The notes: generated by a model not told the origin, from the sequence alone. Positions 30,226-39,679 are shown, counted from the first letter of the stretch. The stretch is DNA of 64,000 nt from Trichomonas vaginalis G3 (GCF_026262505.1 NC_067204.1:21049300-21113299); one strand, 5' to 3'. Numbers and translations: made by a program.

Positions 30226-30241
30226 AAATAAAATTTTATTT

Positions 30242-30661
30242 TTAGAACATTTCTGGGTCAATGTCAATGTTCTCTTCCTCTTTAGGAGCAAACACTGGCT
30301 TAGACTCTAAAATCTTTTTACCCAATTTACCTTGAACTTCTACAACTTTAGACTCATAATATTCATAGTCGTCTGTCTTCTTTGGTTCATAAGGTATAAC
30401 AAGTTTGTATGCTTTGCCTTCTTTAAGGTTTGAGAACTTTCTGTCAAAATTTTCTTTGACTGTTAACAAACCTTCTATCTCTAAGTCTTCAAATGTTGCA
30501 CCACTTTTTCTGACGACTGCAAACTTAACTGGTTCGATGTTCCAAACTTTGCTGAATGAAGACTTTTCAAAATTGTAGAAGTAAACATTCAAATATGTGA
30601 ATGGAGCTAACTTATCTTTGACTTCTGTCATGTACTTATTTACTGAGATGAATTTCGTCAT
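30242..30661 (-). CDS. Hypothetical element protein, 139 aa
   Basis: Not recognised. Beta-rich pattern (YLNVYFYNFEKSSFSKVWNI; FAVVRKSGATFEDLEIEGLL; AYKLVIPYEPKKTDDYEYYE) and an acidic tail. An OB-fold single-strand DNA-binding protein would fit the pattern and its place next to the helicase gene, but that is only a suggestion. Confidence 0.55.
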   Translation of the reverse strand: MTKFISVNKYMTEVKDKLAPFTYLNVYFYNFEKSSFSKVWNIEPVKFAVVRKSGATFEDLEIEGLLTVKENFDRKFSNLKEGKAYKLVIPYEPKKTDDYEYYESKVVEVQGKLGKKILESKPVFAPKEEENIDIDPEMF

Positions 30662-30696
30662 CTTTTCTATCGGATAAAAAAATATTTTTTTAAAAT

Positions 30697-31932
30697 TTAC
30701 TCAGAAAAATTTTTCTTTGTATATACATCATTCTGAACATCTAAAAGACTTTTGACATTTGCCAAGAATGTTCGTTTAGAAGCTGCCATATAACCATATT
30801 CTTGACAATATTGTTTATACGAATCGTACAATGACCTTTCATCTAATGACACAAAGTCAGTTTCATCTATGAACAGTTCATATACACTCTTGTTTGCTTC
30901 TAACAATGTTTGTCTCTCTTCGGTATGTGGAATTTGTCTTGGATTGAACTTAGAAATATCTAATGTCATGAAATATGAGAACAAGTGGTTGTAAAAGTCA
31001 GATGTCAAACATTCTGCTAAGTCGTCAAAATATTCAGTATCTTGCATATGAGAATCTGATGTTCTGACAACTACATATCTTCTGTCAGAACTTTCTAACT
31101 TCATCGGAACAACATTGTTTGAAACCATAATGAAGTTTGCAACATTTTCACAAACTCTTTGGTCTTTATACTTTCTTTCAACAACTCCAACTTTGTCTGT
31201 TATAAGACTCTTCAAAGCATCTGAGTTCAAAACTTTTGTTGTATCTATACTTTGAAGTTCATTGCAAACTATAAGTTTCATATTCTCTATTGAGGAGTTA
31301 AATTTACCGCAGATGTTTTCTAAGTTTGTCATATTAGGGTTCGAATAACCTTCTAACAGTTTGCATAAGATATCTGTAAAGAATGTATTCTTACCTGTTC
31401 CTTGTTTTCCAATTATAATGAGAGCAGTTTCATTCTTAGCACTTGGATGTTGTAAGATGTTTGCAAACCAACATAAGATATACTCATAAACCTTTTCGTT
31501 TCCATTGCATATAATTTCTTTGACATGGTCTAACCAAGCTTCTATAATATTTTCTTTCCATTCTACTTGTTCATATTTATATCCAGTGAAGATAGAATAG
31601 AAGTTTGGAGAAGGTGTATAAAACTTTATACCACGAACTGAAAAATCTTCAAGTTTTGACAATAAGATATCCCAAGCATCTAACATCTTCATGCCAACTT
31701 GTACGACTTTTATTTTCTTAAGTTTCTGTCTACATTCTTGTTCAGACACAATTGTCGCTTTAGGTTTGTTAAAGACAACATCCCATTCTTTCATGACATA
31801 ACATTCTGGGGCAGAGTCAACATAAATGACTAAACGTTTCAAATTCTCGACTGCTTTGTTATAGTCTCTAAATGGACACATATTTCTGAATGCTTGGAAG
31901 TCATAAAAATCTGAAACATCTATTCTGTACAT
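30697..31932 (-). CDS. D5-like superfamily 3 helicase
   Basis: 411 aa, complete. Walker A is IIIGKQGTGKNTFF (about residues 172-185), Walker B is MKLIVCNELQS, and motif C is NFIMVSNN followed by the SSDRRYVVVR arginine-finger region. A D5_N-type region lies before it (YSIFTGYKYEQVEW..WLDHVKEIICNG). Poxvirus D5 and virophage/PLV helicases of this type unwind the genome for replication. No primase motif is visible. With no polymerase B in the element, this is its only recognisable replication enzyme. Confidence 0.88.
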   Translation of the reverse strand: MYRIDVSDFYDFQAFRNMCPFRDYNKAVENLKRLVIYVDSAPECYVMKEWDVVFNKPKATIVSEQECRQKLKKIKVVQVGMKMLDAWDILLSKLEDFSVRGIKFYTPSPNFYSIFTGYKYEQVEWKENIIEAWLDHVKEIICNGNEKVYEYILCWFANILQHPSAKNETALIIIGKQGTGKNTFFTDILCKLLEGYSNPNMTNLENICGKFNSSIENMKLIVCNELQSIDTTKVLNSDALKSLITDKVGVVERKYKDQRVCENVANFIMVSNNVVPMKLESSDRRYVVVRTSDSHMQDTEYFDDLAECLTSDFYNHLFSYFMTLDISKFNPRQIPHTEERQTLLEANKSVYELFIDETDFVSLDERSLYDSYKQYCQEYGYMAASKRTFLANVKSLLDVQNDVYTKKNFSE

Positions 31933-31960
31933 TTTTATAAAAATAAAAAAAAATATTTTT

Positions 31961-32758
31961 TTATTCTTGACTTTGTTGTTCCATTTGTTGCATTTGTTGT
32001 TCTTGAGCTATTTGTTGTTGAAGTTGTTCTTGTAATACAATACTTTCACCAGTTGCATCTTCCAATTCGAAACTTTCTGCCGTCATTGACAAATACATAG
32101 GACATAAAAGTTTTACAGGAACAAAGTTTGCGTCAACTAATGTCAACGTTATACTTGCCAAAGTGTTTGAGTTCACTAAGGTTGAAAATTCTGCATTCGA
32201 ATGAACAATAGGCAAACCAGCAGAGAAAGTATTGTTTATACGCATAAGTATCTTTTGGTCATAATAGTTTCTGTCGACATTCGAATAACACTTTGAACCT
32301 AAGTTTGAAACAATATATAAGATTGGTGTGCTTAATGTCAATGGAATAGACATTCCTTGTATGACACCTTTTCCTGTTATAGGAAACTGTTGGTAGTAAA
32401 AACCAGATATAAGTTTTGTATTATAGCTCATATCATTAATAGTAAACTCAGTCGGACATCCAAACATAATGAAACCTGCTCTAGTTGCAGCACATGTTAC
32501 ATCCGTCCTTAAAGTATTAAATAAGTCAACAAAACCTGTTGGTGGTATATCTGAGTAAGTATCTTCAAAGGAGTATTTTTTACCATTCACAACAATAAAA
32601 TCTTCTGGTGTCAAAAGAGCAAAACAGGCTTTAGTCGTCATTGTATTTAAGGTTAGTTTACAATATCGTCCTTGAGGACTTTGTAAGTTAGTTGTTATAG
32701 AATTATATGACTCAGGGTTTTTAGTCGTAATAGTATAAACCACTATGTCTTCTGCCAT
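31961..32758 (-). CDS. Candidate minor capsid (penton-type) protein
   Basis: 265 aa from the ATG after TTTTATATATTTAAAAG on the minus strand. It is strongly beta-patterned with many S/T/N turns (VVYTITTKNPESYNSITTNL; ASITLTLVDANFVPVKLLCP), then a Q-rich tail (EQLQQQIAQEQQMQQMEQQS). Size, beta pattern and place in the capsid-side cluster fit the single jelly-roll penton of Polintons and PLVs. No signature residue settles it. Confidence 0.45.
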   Translation of the reverse strand: MAEDIVVYTITTKNPESYNSITTNLQSPQGRYCKLTLNTMTTKACFALLTPEDFIVVNGKKYSFEDTYSDIPPTGFVDLFNTLRTDVTCAATRAGFIMFGCPTEFTINDMSYNTKLISGFYYQQFPITGKGVIQGMSIPLTLSTPILYIVSNLGSKCYSNVDRNYYDQKILMRINNTFSAGLPIVHSNAEFSTLVNSNTLASITLTLVDANFVPVKLLCPMYLSMTAESFELEDATGESIVLQEQLQQQIAQEQQMQQMEQQSQE

Positions 32759-32768
32759 TTTTATATAT

Positions 32769-32999
32769 TTAAAAGTTTTTCTGAAAGTGGAGAAGAACTT
32801 CATCTAAACTTTCACATGGCGTTTCTTGAAGTTCTCTGTCTAAGAAGTTCAAATATTTTGTAAAGACATAGAACTTTCCTTTGTCTACACGAACAAACAA
32901 AACAGGGTCTTTCATATCGTTCAAAAGTGTGTAAAGTCCTTTACATGAAATAAAGTCTATATTATTTTTCTTCAAACATCTTTCAAGAAGTTTTGACAT
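32769..32999 (-). CDS. Hypothetical element protein, 76 aa
   Basis: Not recognised. A short alpha/beta frame (ISCKGLYTLLNDMKDPVLFV; KFYVFTKYLNFLDRELQETP) with a complete start. It is packed tightly between neighbours: 10 bp to the penton candidate and 6 bp to the next gene, as is typical of this cluster. Confidence 0.5.
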   Translation of the reverse strand: MSKLLERCLKKNNIDFISCKGLYTLLNDMKDPVLFVRVDKGKFYVFTKYLNFLDRELQETPCESLDEVLLHFQKNF

Positions 33000-33005
33000 T
33001 TTTAC

Positions 33006-33587
33006 TTAGCAAATAAATTTTAATGAAATGTTGTGGTCGTCAAATATTTTTATAACGTCTGGGAAACTATATTTTAAGTTCAACGTTTCACCTCCTTTCA
33101 TAACGTATATCTTGTCAATGGCATTATATGAAACACCACAGCAACTAATGTCGGGTTCTATTTCTTTGATGTTTATATCGTCTGCCTCTGTCAAAAGTTT
33201 CAATAGTTCTTTCAAAACTTCATGAGGTGCAATGACATATGAGTTCACTTTTACAGGGTTGTGTTCGACCAAGTTTAACATTATACCTAAAGCTTGACAA
33301 ATCTTCTCCTGAGTTTTAAGTTTGTCTTTAAGTTGCATGTAGTCGTTTCGAATATCTGCAACAGAACTTAAGTCTCTGCTAACTTCAGGATATGTTGGTT
33401 GTTCTTTTACAGGAACTATTGTTATACCATCTTCGTCTTCGTATGGTTTCCCCACTTCAACATTTCTGTCTTTGACATTGACAACAACACTTTGACTGTT
33501 TGTTTGAGTTGGTGAATTTAACTTCACATCTGCCACCGCCATTAAACCTTTTGAAACACTTACGCTTTTATTTTTCGGAAATGACAT
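33006..33587 (-). CDS. Hypothetical element protein, 193 aa
   Basis: Not recognised. The N-terminal third is disordered and S/V/Q-rich. A helical middle (IRNDYMQLKDKLKTQEKICQ) follows, then a C-terminal domain (DISCCGVSYNAIDKIYVMKG). I chose the ATG beside the 18-bp divergent promoter; the longer open frame upstream runs through promoter and the opposite gene. Confidence 0.55.
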   Translation of the reverse strand: MSFPKNKSVSVSKGLMAVADVKLNSPTQTNSQSVVVNVKDRNVEVGKPYEDEDGITIVPVKEQPTYPEVSRDLSSVADIRNDYMQLKDKLKTQEKICQALGIMLNLVEHNPVKVNSYVIAPHEVLKELLKLLTEADDINIKEIEPDISCCGVSYNAIDKIYVMKGGETLNLKYSFPDVIKIFDDHNISLKFIC

Positions 33588-33605
33588 TTTACTTAGAATA
33601 AAAAG
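33588..33605. promoter_or_regulatory. 18-bp divergent promoter, twin of 18717-18734
   Basis: TTTACTTAGAATAAAAAG is the whole gap between two divergent starts. It matches the 18717-18734 spacer in length and in the TAGAATAAAA core. Confidence 0.7.
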
Positions 33606-34025
33606 ATGGACGTATTCGGATATCTCTTCGAATTGAAGCAAAACAAAGTTTACACACACAAACAATACAAATACATTGACAGAATAGTTCTTTATACAAA
33701 CGATGGTAAATGTTATAGAATAGCAATATTTGCTGAACCTAAATATTTTCATAAAGCAAAGAAAGTTGGTATAACCGAGATGGTGAAAGTTCTTGACGTT
33801 GACAAAAATATAACTTCAAAACTGACCGATATTACTAAAGGAAAGTTTATAATACAATATTATGTCAAAACTGGCGTACTGTCAATATTTGACGGAGAGA
33901 AGTCAGTTCAAGAACAACTTACTGACCTGCTGCCAAAATCTGCTCGATGGAAGCTGTCGTTATGCCAATCTGAGGAGCCCCAGCAGGTTTCATCGAACGA
34001 ATCTTCAAAAGAGCATCTTCCGTGA
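33606..34025 (+). CDS. Hypothetical element protein, 139 aa
   Basis: Not recognised. An alpha/beta pattern (IDRIVLYTNDGKCYRIAIFA; KFIIQYYVKTGVLSIFDGEK) and a short polar tail. The 3' end overlaps the end of the capsid gene by about 107 bp on the other strand, an unusually long convergent overlap. The tail may therefore be dispensable or shaped by the capsid frame. Confidence 0.55.
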   Translation: MDVFGYLFELKQNKVYTHKQYKYIDRIVLYTNDGKCYRIAIFAEPKYFHKAKKVGITEMVKVLDVDKNITSKLTDITKGKFIIQYYVKTGVLSIFDGEKSVQEQLTDLLPKSARWKLSLCQSEEPQQVSSNESSKEHLP

Positions 34026-35526
34026 AAAGTGCTATTGGTTTTGTAAACTTCTTTGCTCTCAATTCATCTGGACCGTCTCTGTCACCAGTATATTGTATTT
34101 GAACTGTACCAACAGTTGAAATACCACCCATAAAGTCTTCTGAGTCAGCAAATGGAATGCCAAGCCAAAAGTTTGAACGGTCTCCATTTGTATATTGAGT
34201 TTTTTGACTTCCTGTATGAGTCCATACTTTCACATATGGCATAATAGAACTTTGCATTTCAGGGTTAATGGTTGTTGTGAAGTTGTTGTTAAAGTTCATA
34301 GCATCTAATGTCAAGTTGTATGACCTCATATCCTCAACTGTAGAATATTCTTCTCTTGGATAATATTTGCCATCTATGTTTATATGATATTTAATACCGG
34401 GGTTGTAGAAACAAGAATAGTCATTTATAGTTCGTCTGAACAGTACAAACATAGTATCTGCATGTTTCATTGCAGTTGTTAAAGCAATATCTGTTCTTGC
34501 ACCTGGGTCAGCACTTTGGTTTCCAACTTCACCTGCAAAGTCTTTGACAGATATTTGGTGTATAGGGAACATAAGTGGAACTGCAATATATTTGGCAGCT
34601 AAAGCATTTGAAATATCTGGGTCCAACATATAGACTGCAAGTCTGCTTTCTATTCTCTTGCATTCAAATTTTTCGCATGTGAACTTAACTGGGTCCCAAG
34701 CAGTTCCAGCAGCATTGAAATAATAGTTTACTTCAGTGTTGAGGTTTGAGAAACCAAAGTCTAAGTCAACTTTGTCTTTGCAAAAGTCGGCGAATGACGT
34801 TTGATTTGTTCCCTTTACGTCTATAATAGTGAATGGGTCTTGTGTTGGTGCAATGACTAAGTTATTTTTGCTTGGAGTAAGTTCAATAGAAATTTTTCCT
34901 GCCCAGTTTGGTAAGTATCTTAAGAACCTAAAGATGAGGAAAGATGACAAAGGAACTCTTAGTTTCAGTTTTACTTTGGTTACTGCTGCTGCAGTTTGTC
35001 CAGAAAGGTTAACATAAACTCCTGGAACGTTAGGGTCAAGTCTTCTTATTTTCTCAATAGTTGCATACTGGTCTGTTTGTTCTCTAGCTTGTGGTTGTAC
35101 TGAGTTTCTCAAAGCGAACCATTCATAGTTTGCCCATGTTACTGTTTGAACTAAGTCAGAGTTAGAATATATCTTATATCCCATAAAAACTTCTGGAGCA
35201 TATTGGTATCCGACATAGAAAATTCCATTGCAACCTTTCTTGTCAGACAACTTGGCAGAAGGTTTTATTTCAATGTCTTGTTCCACGTATAAGAAAGAGT
35301 TGTCAATAGAAATAATATGAAACCTGTCGCAAGCAATATCTACTGTTGTTGAAGAACCTTCTCCAAACTCACCTACGTTTCCATAAGAAATAGCAGTTGT
35401 ATATTCGTAAGTTCCAGGAACTATTTCTGACCTTCTAATGGCATTGTCGCATTCGTTATACCATTCAGAAACATTTCCGTTCATGGCATCCAAAACTGTT
35501 GGCGTAATATTCTGAGCGGCGTACAT
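33919..35526 (-). CDS. Major capsid protein candidate (double jelly-roll)
   Basis: 535 aa, complete. Length, beta-rich composition and position in the structural cluster fit the double jelly-roll capsid protein of Polintons and PLVs. Visible traits are an N-terminal helix, PLSSFLIFRFLRYLPNWAGK (about residues 194-213) and later ISVKDFAGEVGNQSADPGAR, with PREEYSTVEDMRSYNLTLDA towards the end. It would form the icosahedral shell. TATTTTTACCCATATGAA before the ATG is the same promoter as at 20959-20975. The family call is by pattern and context, not by a diagnostic motif. Confidence 0.65.
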   Translation of the reverse strand: MYAAQNITPTVLDAMNGNVSEWYNECDNAIRRSEIVPGTYEYTTAISYGNVGEFGEGSSTTVDIACDRFHIISIDNSFLYVEQDIEIKPSAKLSDKKGCNGIFYVGYQYAPEVFMGYKIYSNSDLVQTVTWANYEWFALRNSVQPQAREQTDQYATIEKIRRLDPNVPGVYVNLSGQTAAAVTKVKLKLRVPLSSFLIFRFLRYLPNWAGKISIELTPSKNNLVIAPTQDPFTIIDVKGTNQTSFADFCKDKVDLDFGFSNLNTEVNYYFNAAGTAWDPVKFTCEKFECKRIESRLAVYMLDPDISNALAAKYIAVPLMFPIHQISVKDFAGEVGNQSADPGARTDIALTTAMKHADTMFVLFRRTINDYSCFYNPGIKYHINIDGKYYPREEYSTVEDMRSYNLTLDAMNFNNNFTTTINPEMQSSIMPYVKVWTHTGSQKTQYTNGDRSNFWLGIPFADSEDFMGGISTVGTVQIQYTGDRDGPDELRAKKFTKPIALFTEDALLKIRSMKPAGAPQIGITTASIEQILAAGQ

Positions 35527-35679
35527 TTCATATGGGTAAAAATATAGAATAGTTGGATTTATGTGTCATAATAGAACCCACTCGTACCAAGCTTTACTTT
35601 CTTCCTGACTGAGTTTTTAACTCTTCTTTTTCCTTCATTGCCACTACTTTCACTAGATGAAGTTACTTCTTCACTACTT

Positions 35680-38355
35680 TCACTTTGTTCTACTCTTCTT
35701 CTTTGGTGTCGCTTTTGGTAACTTGCCCTCTGCTTCAAGTTGTTGCATCTTTGTCTCATGTTCACCTAGTATTTTGTAAATTTCCCATGTCCTTTTTGCC
35801 TTTGGGCTCTGGTCGCCCATCTCAGGTAACCTATATCCTAGAAAGATTTTGTCATAGTTTGTATTTGAGTCTTCCTTTATTGTTTGCATGACTCTTTCCT
35901 GAGTTTCAGGTTCAAGCTCTTCAAACAGAGCTTGTCCATATGGAATAAGCTCGTTTCCAAATATATGTTTTTGTAGCCATTCTGGTTTTCTTTCCATGTA
36001 ACCAATAATATCTTTTGTGAATGGGAAAGCTTTTACCCAACGTTTCAGTCTTGCGTCATTTATTTCTGTAGTTGGTTTTATTTTGTCATGGAACATGTTT
36101 TTCAATACTAACATTTCATTTGGTACTGTCCATTTGAGTTTTCTTAAATATTCATCCCTTCTCATTTCATTGTCTGCAAAGTAAGTTTTTATGATATTTT
36201 GCAAACTTTCGTTTGCAAGGTCATGTACAATAGGTTCTCTTCCTTCTCTCTCCCTAACTTTCTTTCTAAACTCTTCACCAAATATACCATCTCTATGGTT
36301 CTGTGTAGTTCTTTGAGATAAATGTTCTAGAACGTCAGGTGTTATATTTCCCTCAGCCATGTTCATTTCATACTGGTCCAAAATATCTGCATTTTTCATA
36401 TCTTTCAATGGCATTAAAGCCGCGCTGAAAATACCTGCTATATCTGGTTCACCATTCACTTCCATTGCGTCTACAACTTCTTGGAATTGAGGTTGTAAGT
36501 TTATGAACCACCTATCCGAATTAGCTTTATGACCCCATCTCATTGTAGTTCCATAGTCTGCAGAAACAAAAGTAGGTTTGTTTCCATCTTGGTTAGGTTC
36601 TGAATGAACTTTAAACAATGTTTCATTTCTATATGTTTTGTTGAAATTTAACCTTTTATTTTCACCGAGTTCAGCCAAAGATTGAACGTTATATGCTCGT
36701 AAGTAAAAAGGGTTGTTGTATTTGCGTACATTTTCTTTCAGTACTTCCATTCTATGCTGAATATTTTCATCTGGTGTTGGAGTCTTTTGTATGTCGGTGA
36801 AAATTTTTCGATATTCTTCTACTATGTCAGCCGAATTTTTCTTAGACTCTTGGAAAGATTCCATATTCTCATTATACTCTTGTTGAGGGTCAAGATTTTT
36901 CGGCTGTTCCAAATCTTCATCTAGTTCTGTGACGTTGGTTTCCAAAGGAGGGACTTGTTCGTTTCCTTCAGGCTCTTCTAGCTGTTGTTGCTGAACTATT
37001 TCTTCCATGTCTGGTTGTATCTGAACTTCTTCCTGTTGAGTTTCTTGTACCTCATCTGCTGGCATTTCATATATTCCGAGACCGTTTTTAAAAAGTTCCC
37101 TATCTAAGTCATTCGGACTCATAAACCTTTCTTCTTTCGTTCCGTCTCTATTTTTTACGCGTTTCATGAAGAGAGTTGAATTATCATTTAGCTCTGACAT
37201 CAAATATCTCGGAGTAAATTCATTCATGTCATTTGGATGATATGCTATTAAATCATATTCCTTAGCGAGCTTGTATTTTCCAGGTTTGAAATTATATCCC
37301 ATTTGGTGCTGAACCATAAAGCTAAATAGGTTCGGGTCATTATTTCCTTCCTTGAACTTTCTAATAGCTTCTTTATATCTGTCACTAAAGTCAAGAGTAT
37401 CTGGGTAACCATAATCTTCCTTAAGCATTTTTAAGAATTCTTGGTTTCCTTGTTCTCTACTTCTTTTATGTCCTTGCTCTGTTTGTGGTTGTTGTTGTGT
37501 TGGTTGCTGTGCTGGATTTTGAACTGTTGGTTGCTGTGCTGGATTTTGAACTGTTGGTTGTTGTGTTGGTTGTTGTTGTGGTGCTGGATTTTGAACTGTT
37601 GGTTGTTGTGTTGGTTGTTGTTGTGGTGCTGGATTTTGAACTGTTGGTTGTTGTGTTGGTTGTTGTTGTGGTGCATGCCTGTGTCTGTGTCCATGTGACG
37701 ATGTAAATGTTTTAGGTAGTCCTGGTGCAGGTGCTTCTCTTGGAGGGTTTGGTGGTATATAAGTTCCACCAGCTGGCACATATGTTCCATCTGCAGCATA
37801 ATGTCCTACCTGACTTTTCGTTTTTAAGAAAGCATTTACTAGGTCTGTTTTGGTCTGTTGTAACTCTTTTTCTTGACTTTCCACAACAGTTGCTCTAACG
37901 GCGTCATAGGCACTTTGAACTGCCTGTCTCGTTGCTGCATCTGTTATTTTCGTCATATTTTGTGCTACTTCTTTTAACTCTTTGTCGAAACCTTCAGACT
38001 TCAGTTTCTTTCCAGATGAGAAGTCGTTCACTAGTTTCACCTTACTATGAAGAGCTTCGAATGCGTTCTTAAAGTCAGCATTCATTAAAGCTTCATTTGA
38101 ACTGTCTTCATCCGCTTGTATTTTTGTCCTTATTGACCCTATAAGTTGGGCTGCTTTAGCGTTGGCTTGGGCATCTAACCAGTCATTATTAGCTTTTATA
38201 ATATCTGCGCTTTTCATTGCCTTTTGCATGGCTGCGTCGTTATTTTTACTTTCTTGTGCTAAGTTTTCATACTGTACGGTTTGGTTTTGCAACTGTAAAA
38301 GTTTTTCTGCCTTTACATTTGCTTCAACTTCTTTTTTATACTCATCGCTATCCAT
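35680..38355 (-). CDS. Large structural protein candidate, 891 aa
   Basis: Not assigned to a family. Residues 1-200 are coiled-coil-rich (A/K/E/Q). The middle has a P-rich linker with GHRHRHAPQQQPTQQ and tandem repeats of QQPTQQPTVQNPAP (about 230-290). A more globular region follows (300-420), then an acidic Q/E linker, and a long C-terminal domain (~520-860) ending in a basic tail. It is the largest gene of the element and lies just upstream of the capsid gene, so an internal virion or scaffold protein is likely. Methionine choice at the start is unsure. Confidence 0.6.
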   Translation of the reverse strand: MDSDEYKKEVEANVKAEKLLQLQNQTVQYENLAQESKNNDAAMQKAMKSADIIKANNDWLDAQANAKAAQLIGSIRTKIQADEDSSNEALMNADFKNAFEALHSKVKLVNDFSSGKKLKSEGFDKELKEVAQNMTKITDAATRQAVQSAYDAVRATVVESQEKELQQTKTDLVNAFLKTKSQVGHYAADGTYVPAGGTYIPPNPPREAPAPGLPKTFTSSHGHRHRHAPQQQPTQQPTVQNPAPQQQPTQQPTVQNPAPQQQPTQQPTVQNPAQQPTVQNPAQQPTQQQPQTEQGHKRSREQGNQEFLKMLKEDYGYPDTLDFSDRYKEAIRKFKEGNNDPNLFSFMVQHQMGYNFKPGKYKLAKEYDLIAYHPNDMNEFTPRYLMSELNDNSTLFMKRVKNRDGTKEERFMSPNDLDRELFKNGLGIYEMPADEVQETQQEEVQIQPDMEEIVQQQQLEEPEGNEQVPPLETNVTELDEDLEQPKNLDPQQEYNENMESFQESKKNSADIVEEYRKIFTDIQKTPTPDENIQHRMEVLKENVRKYNNPFYLRAYNVQSLAELGENKRLNFNKTYRNETLFKVHSEPNQDGNKPTFVSADYGTTMRWGHKANSDRWFINLQPQFQEVVDAMEVNGEPDIAGIFSAALMPLKDMKNADILDQYEMNMAEGNITPDVLEHLSQRTTQNHRDGIFGEEFRKKVREREGREPIVHDLANESLQNIIKTYFADNEMRRDEYLRKLKWTVPNEMLVLKNMFHDKIKPTTEINDARLKRWVKAFPFTKDIIGYMERKPEWLQKHIFGNELIPYGQALFEELEPETQERVMQTIKEDSNTNYDKIFLGYRLPEMGDQSPKAKRTWEIYKILGEHETKMQQLEAEGKLPKATPKKKSRTK
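37495..37670. repeat. In-frame tandem repeat within the large structural gene
   Basis: About six copies of a GGATTTTGAACTGTTGGTTG unit with variable GTTGTTGTG spacers, encoding PTVQNPAPQQQPTQQ-type repeats. The copies are nearly identical in DNA, indicating recent expansion. Confidence 0.9.
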
Positions 38356-38393
38356 ATATGTCTTCAGGGCTTTTTGTTTTATTTCTTCATCTT

Positions 38394-38930
38394 TCAGTAC
38401 TTTATATTGAGTAGTATGGTTTTTTCAAATTTATAACATCTTGTTCCATTTTTGCTACTTCTGCTGCTTTTTCTGACACTTTTTTCGCATATTCCTCTGT
38501 ACTTAGTTCTTTCAGTTGTTCTTCTTTCTTCTTTTTCTACGTTTAACTCATTGAGTTTCTTTGTGTGTCTGTCATATTCTAGTTTCTTTTCGTTTTCACT
38601 TATTTGTTTCTGTATGTCTATGTTTGACTTTTTGACATCTGTTATTTGATTTTTGAGTGAACTCAAATTCATTTGACTTTGAGGGTTATAAGCTGTTCCG
38701 TCTGCAGCTCCACCATAGCCTGCCATTTTCGCTAAAAGTGCCGCTCTTAAACCTCCACTCTGTGCACCAATAACTCGGTTTAAAAGCATAGGGTTGCTTG
38801 ACATTTGTTGCAACATAGTGGGGTCATTCATCATTTGTTGTTGCAACTGTTGTTGTGGTGTTAGTTTTACTATTGGATGTTTCAATGCTCCCTTCCTCTT
38901 ACGTATATTCTTACGTAGCTTACGTGGCAT
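38394..38930 (-). CDS. Basic N-terminal element protein, 178 aa
   Basis: Begins with a very basic stretch (PRKLRKNIRKRKGALKHPIV), then a Q/M/N-rich part (QQLQQQMMNDPTMLQQMSSN) and a glycine-containing ALLAKMAGYGGAADGTAYNP. A coiled coil (NQITDVKKSNIDIQKQISEN) follows. A basic head and a coiled coil suggest DNA binding inside the virion (inference). TTTTTAACTTCACTTAAA precedes the ATG, fitting the element promoter. It is the last gene before the right terminal repeats. Confidence 0.55.
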   Translation of the reverse strand: MPRKLRKNIRKRKGALKHPIVKLTPQQQLQQQMMNDPTMLQQMSSNPMLLNRVIGAQSGGLRAALLAKMAGYGGAADGTAYNPQSQMNLSSLKNQITDVKKSNIDIQKQISENEKKLEYDRHTKKLNELNVEKEERRTTERTKYRGICEKSVRKSSRSSKNGTRCYKFEKTILLNIKY

Positions 38931-39019
38931 TTTAAGTGAAGTTAAAAAGCGGTTTTTGACAGATGTTTATATGACACTTTTTGTTCAGCACAAAAAACTA
39001 CTCGGTCAAAGTGTACGAT

Positions 39020-39515
39020 GAAATTCATGAAAATTCAAGAGGGTAGAAATGAGGTTAGAAAAGAGGTTAGATCTAACCTTCTACCCTAAACATTATTTTT
39101 TGGTCATTTACGCTCATTACGATGAAATCATGACAAAACATTTACGAAGAAGTCTTGACAAAACATGTACGAAGAAGTCTTGACAAAACATTTACGAAGA
39201 AGTCTTGACAAAACATTTACGAAGAAGTCTTGACAAAACATTTACGATGAAATTCATGAAAATTCAAGAGGGTAGAAATCGGGTTAGAAAAGAGGTTAGA
39301 TCTAACCTTCTACCCTAAACATTATTTTTTGGTCATTTACGCTCATTACGATGAAATCATGACAAAACATTTACGAAGAAGTCTTGACAAAACATTTACG
39401 ATGAAGAAGTTTCGACAAAACATTTACGAAGAAATCATGAAAATTCAAGAGGTTAGAAAACAGGTTAGAAATGAGGTTAGATCTCACCACTTCACCTAAA
39501 ATATATTTTTGTCGG
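39020..39515. repeat. GGTTAGA/TCTAACC modules (copies 8-10) and ACGAAGAAGTCTTGACA iterons
   Basis: Three modules (near 39030, 39260 and 39445) have the same plan as copies 6-7, but with the heptamer GGTTAGA/TCTAACC in place of GGTGAGA/TCTCACC. The third is mixed: GGTTAGA on its left, TCTCACC and CTTCACC on its right. Between them are more than ten 25-bp repeats of TTACGAAGAAGTCTTGACAA-AACAT type, in tandem at 39115-39245 and scattered to 39625. Confidence 0.9.
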
Positions 39516-39679
39516 ATTTACGCTCATTACGATGAAATCATGACAAAACATTTACGTTCATGTTTGACAAATCATATACGATGAAGAAGTCATGACAAAA
39601 CATATACGAAGAAGTCTTGACAAAAAAGTCAACGGCTGGTCGGCTGGGGTTCGGTCCTCCTCTTGGGTCTTGGGCAAAA

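Noticed and set aside
35559-35765. Short basic/acidic frame overlapping the end of the large structural gene
   Set aside because: No promoter of its own and overlapping; I cannot show that it is a separate gene.
37431-37706. Hydrophobic or His/Gln-rich frames opposite and beside the large structural gene
   Set aside because: By-products of the in-frame tandem repeat read in other frames.
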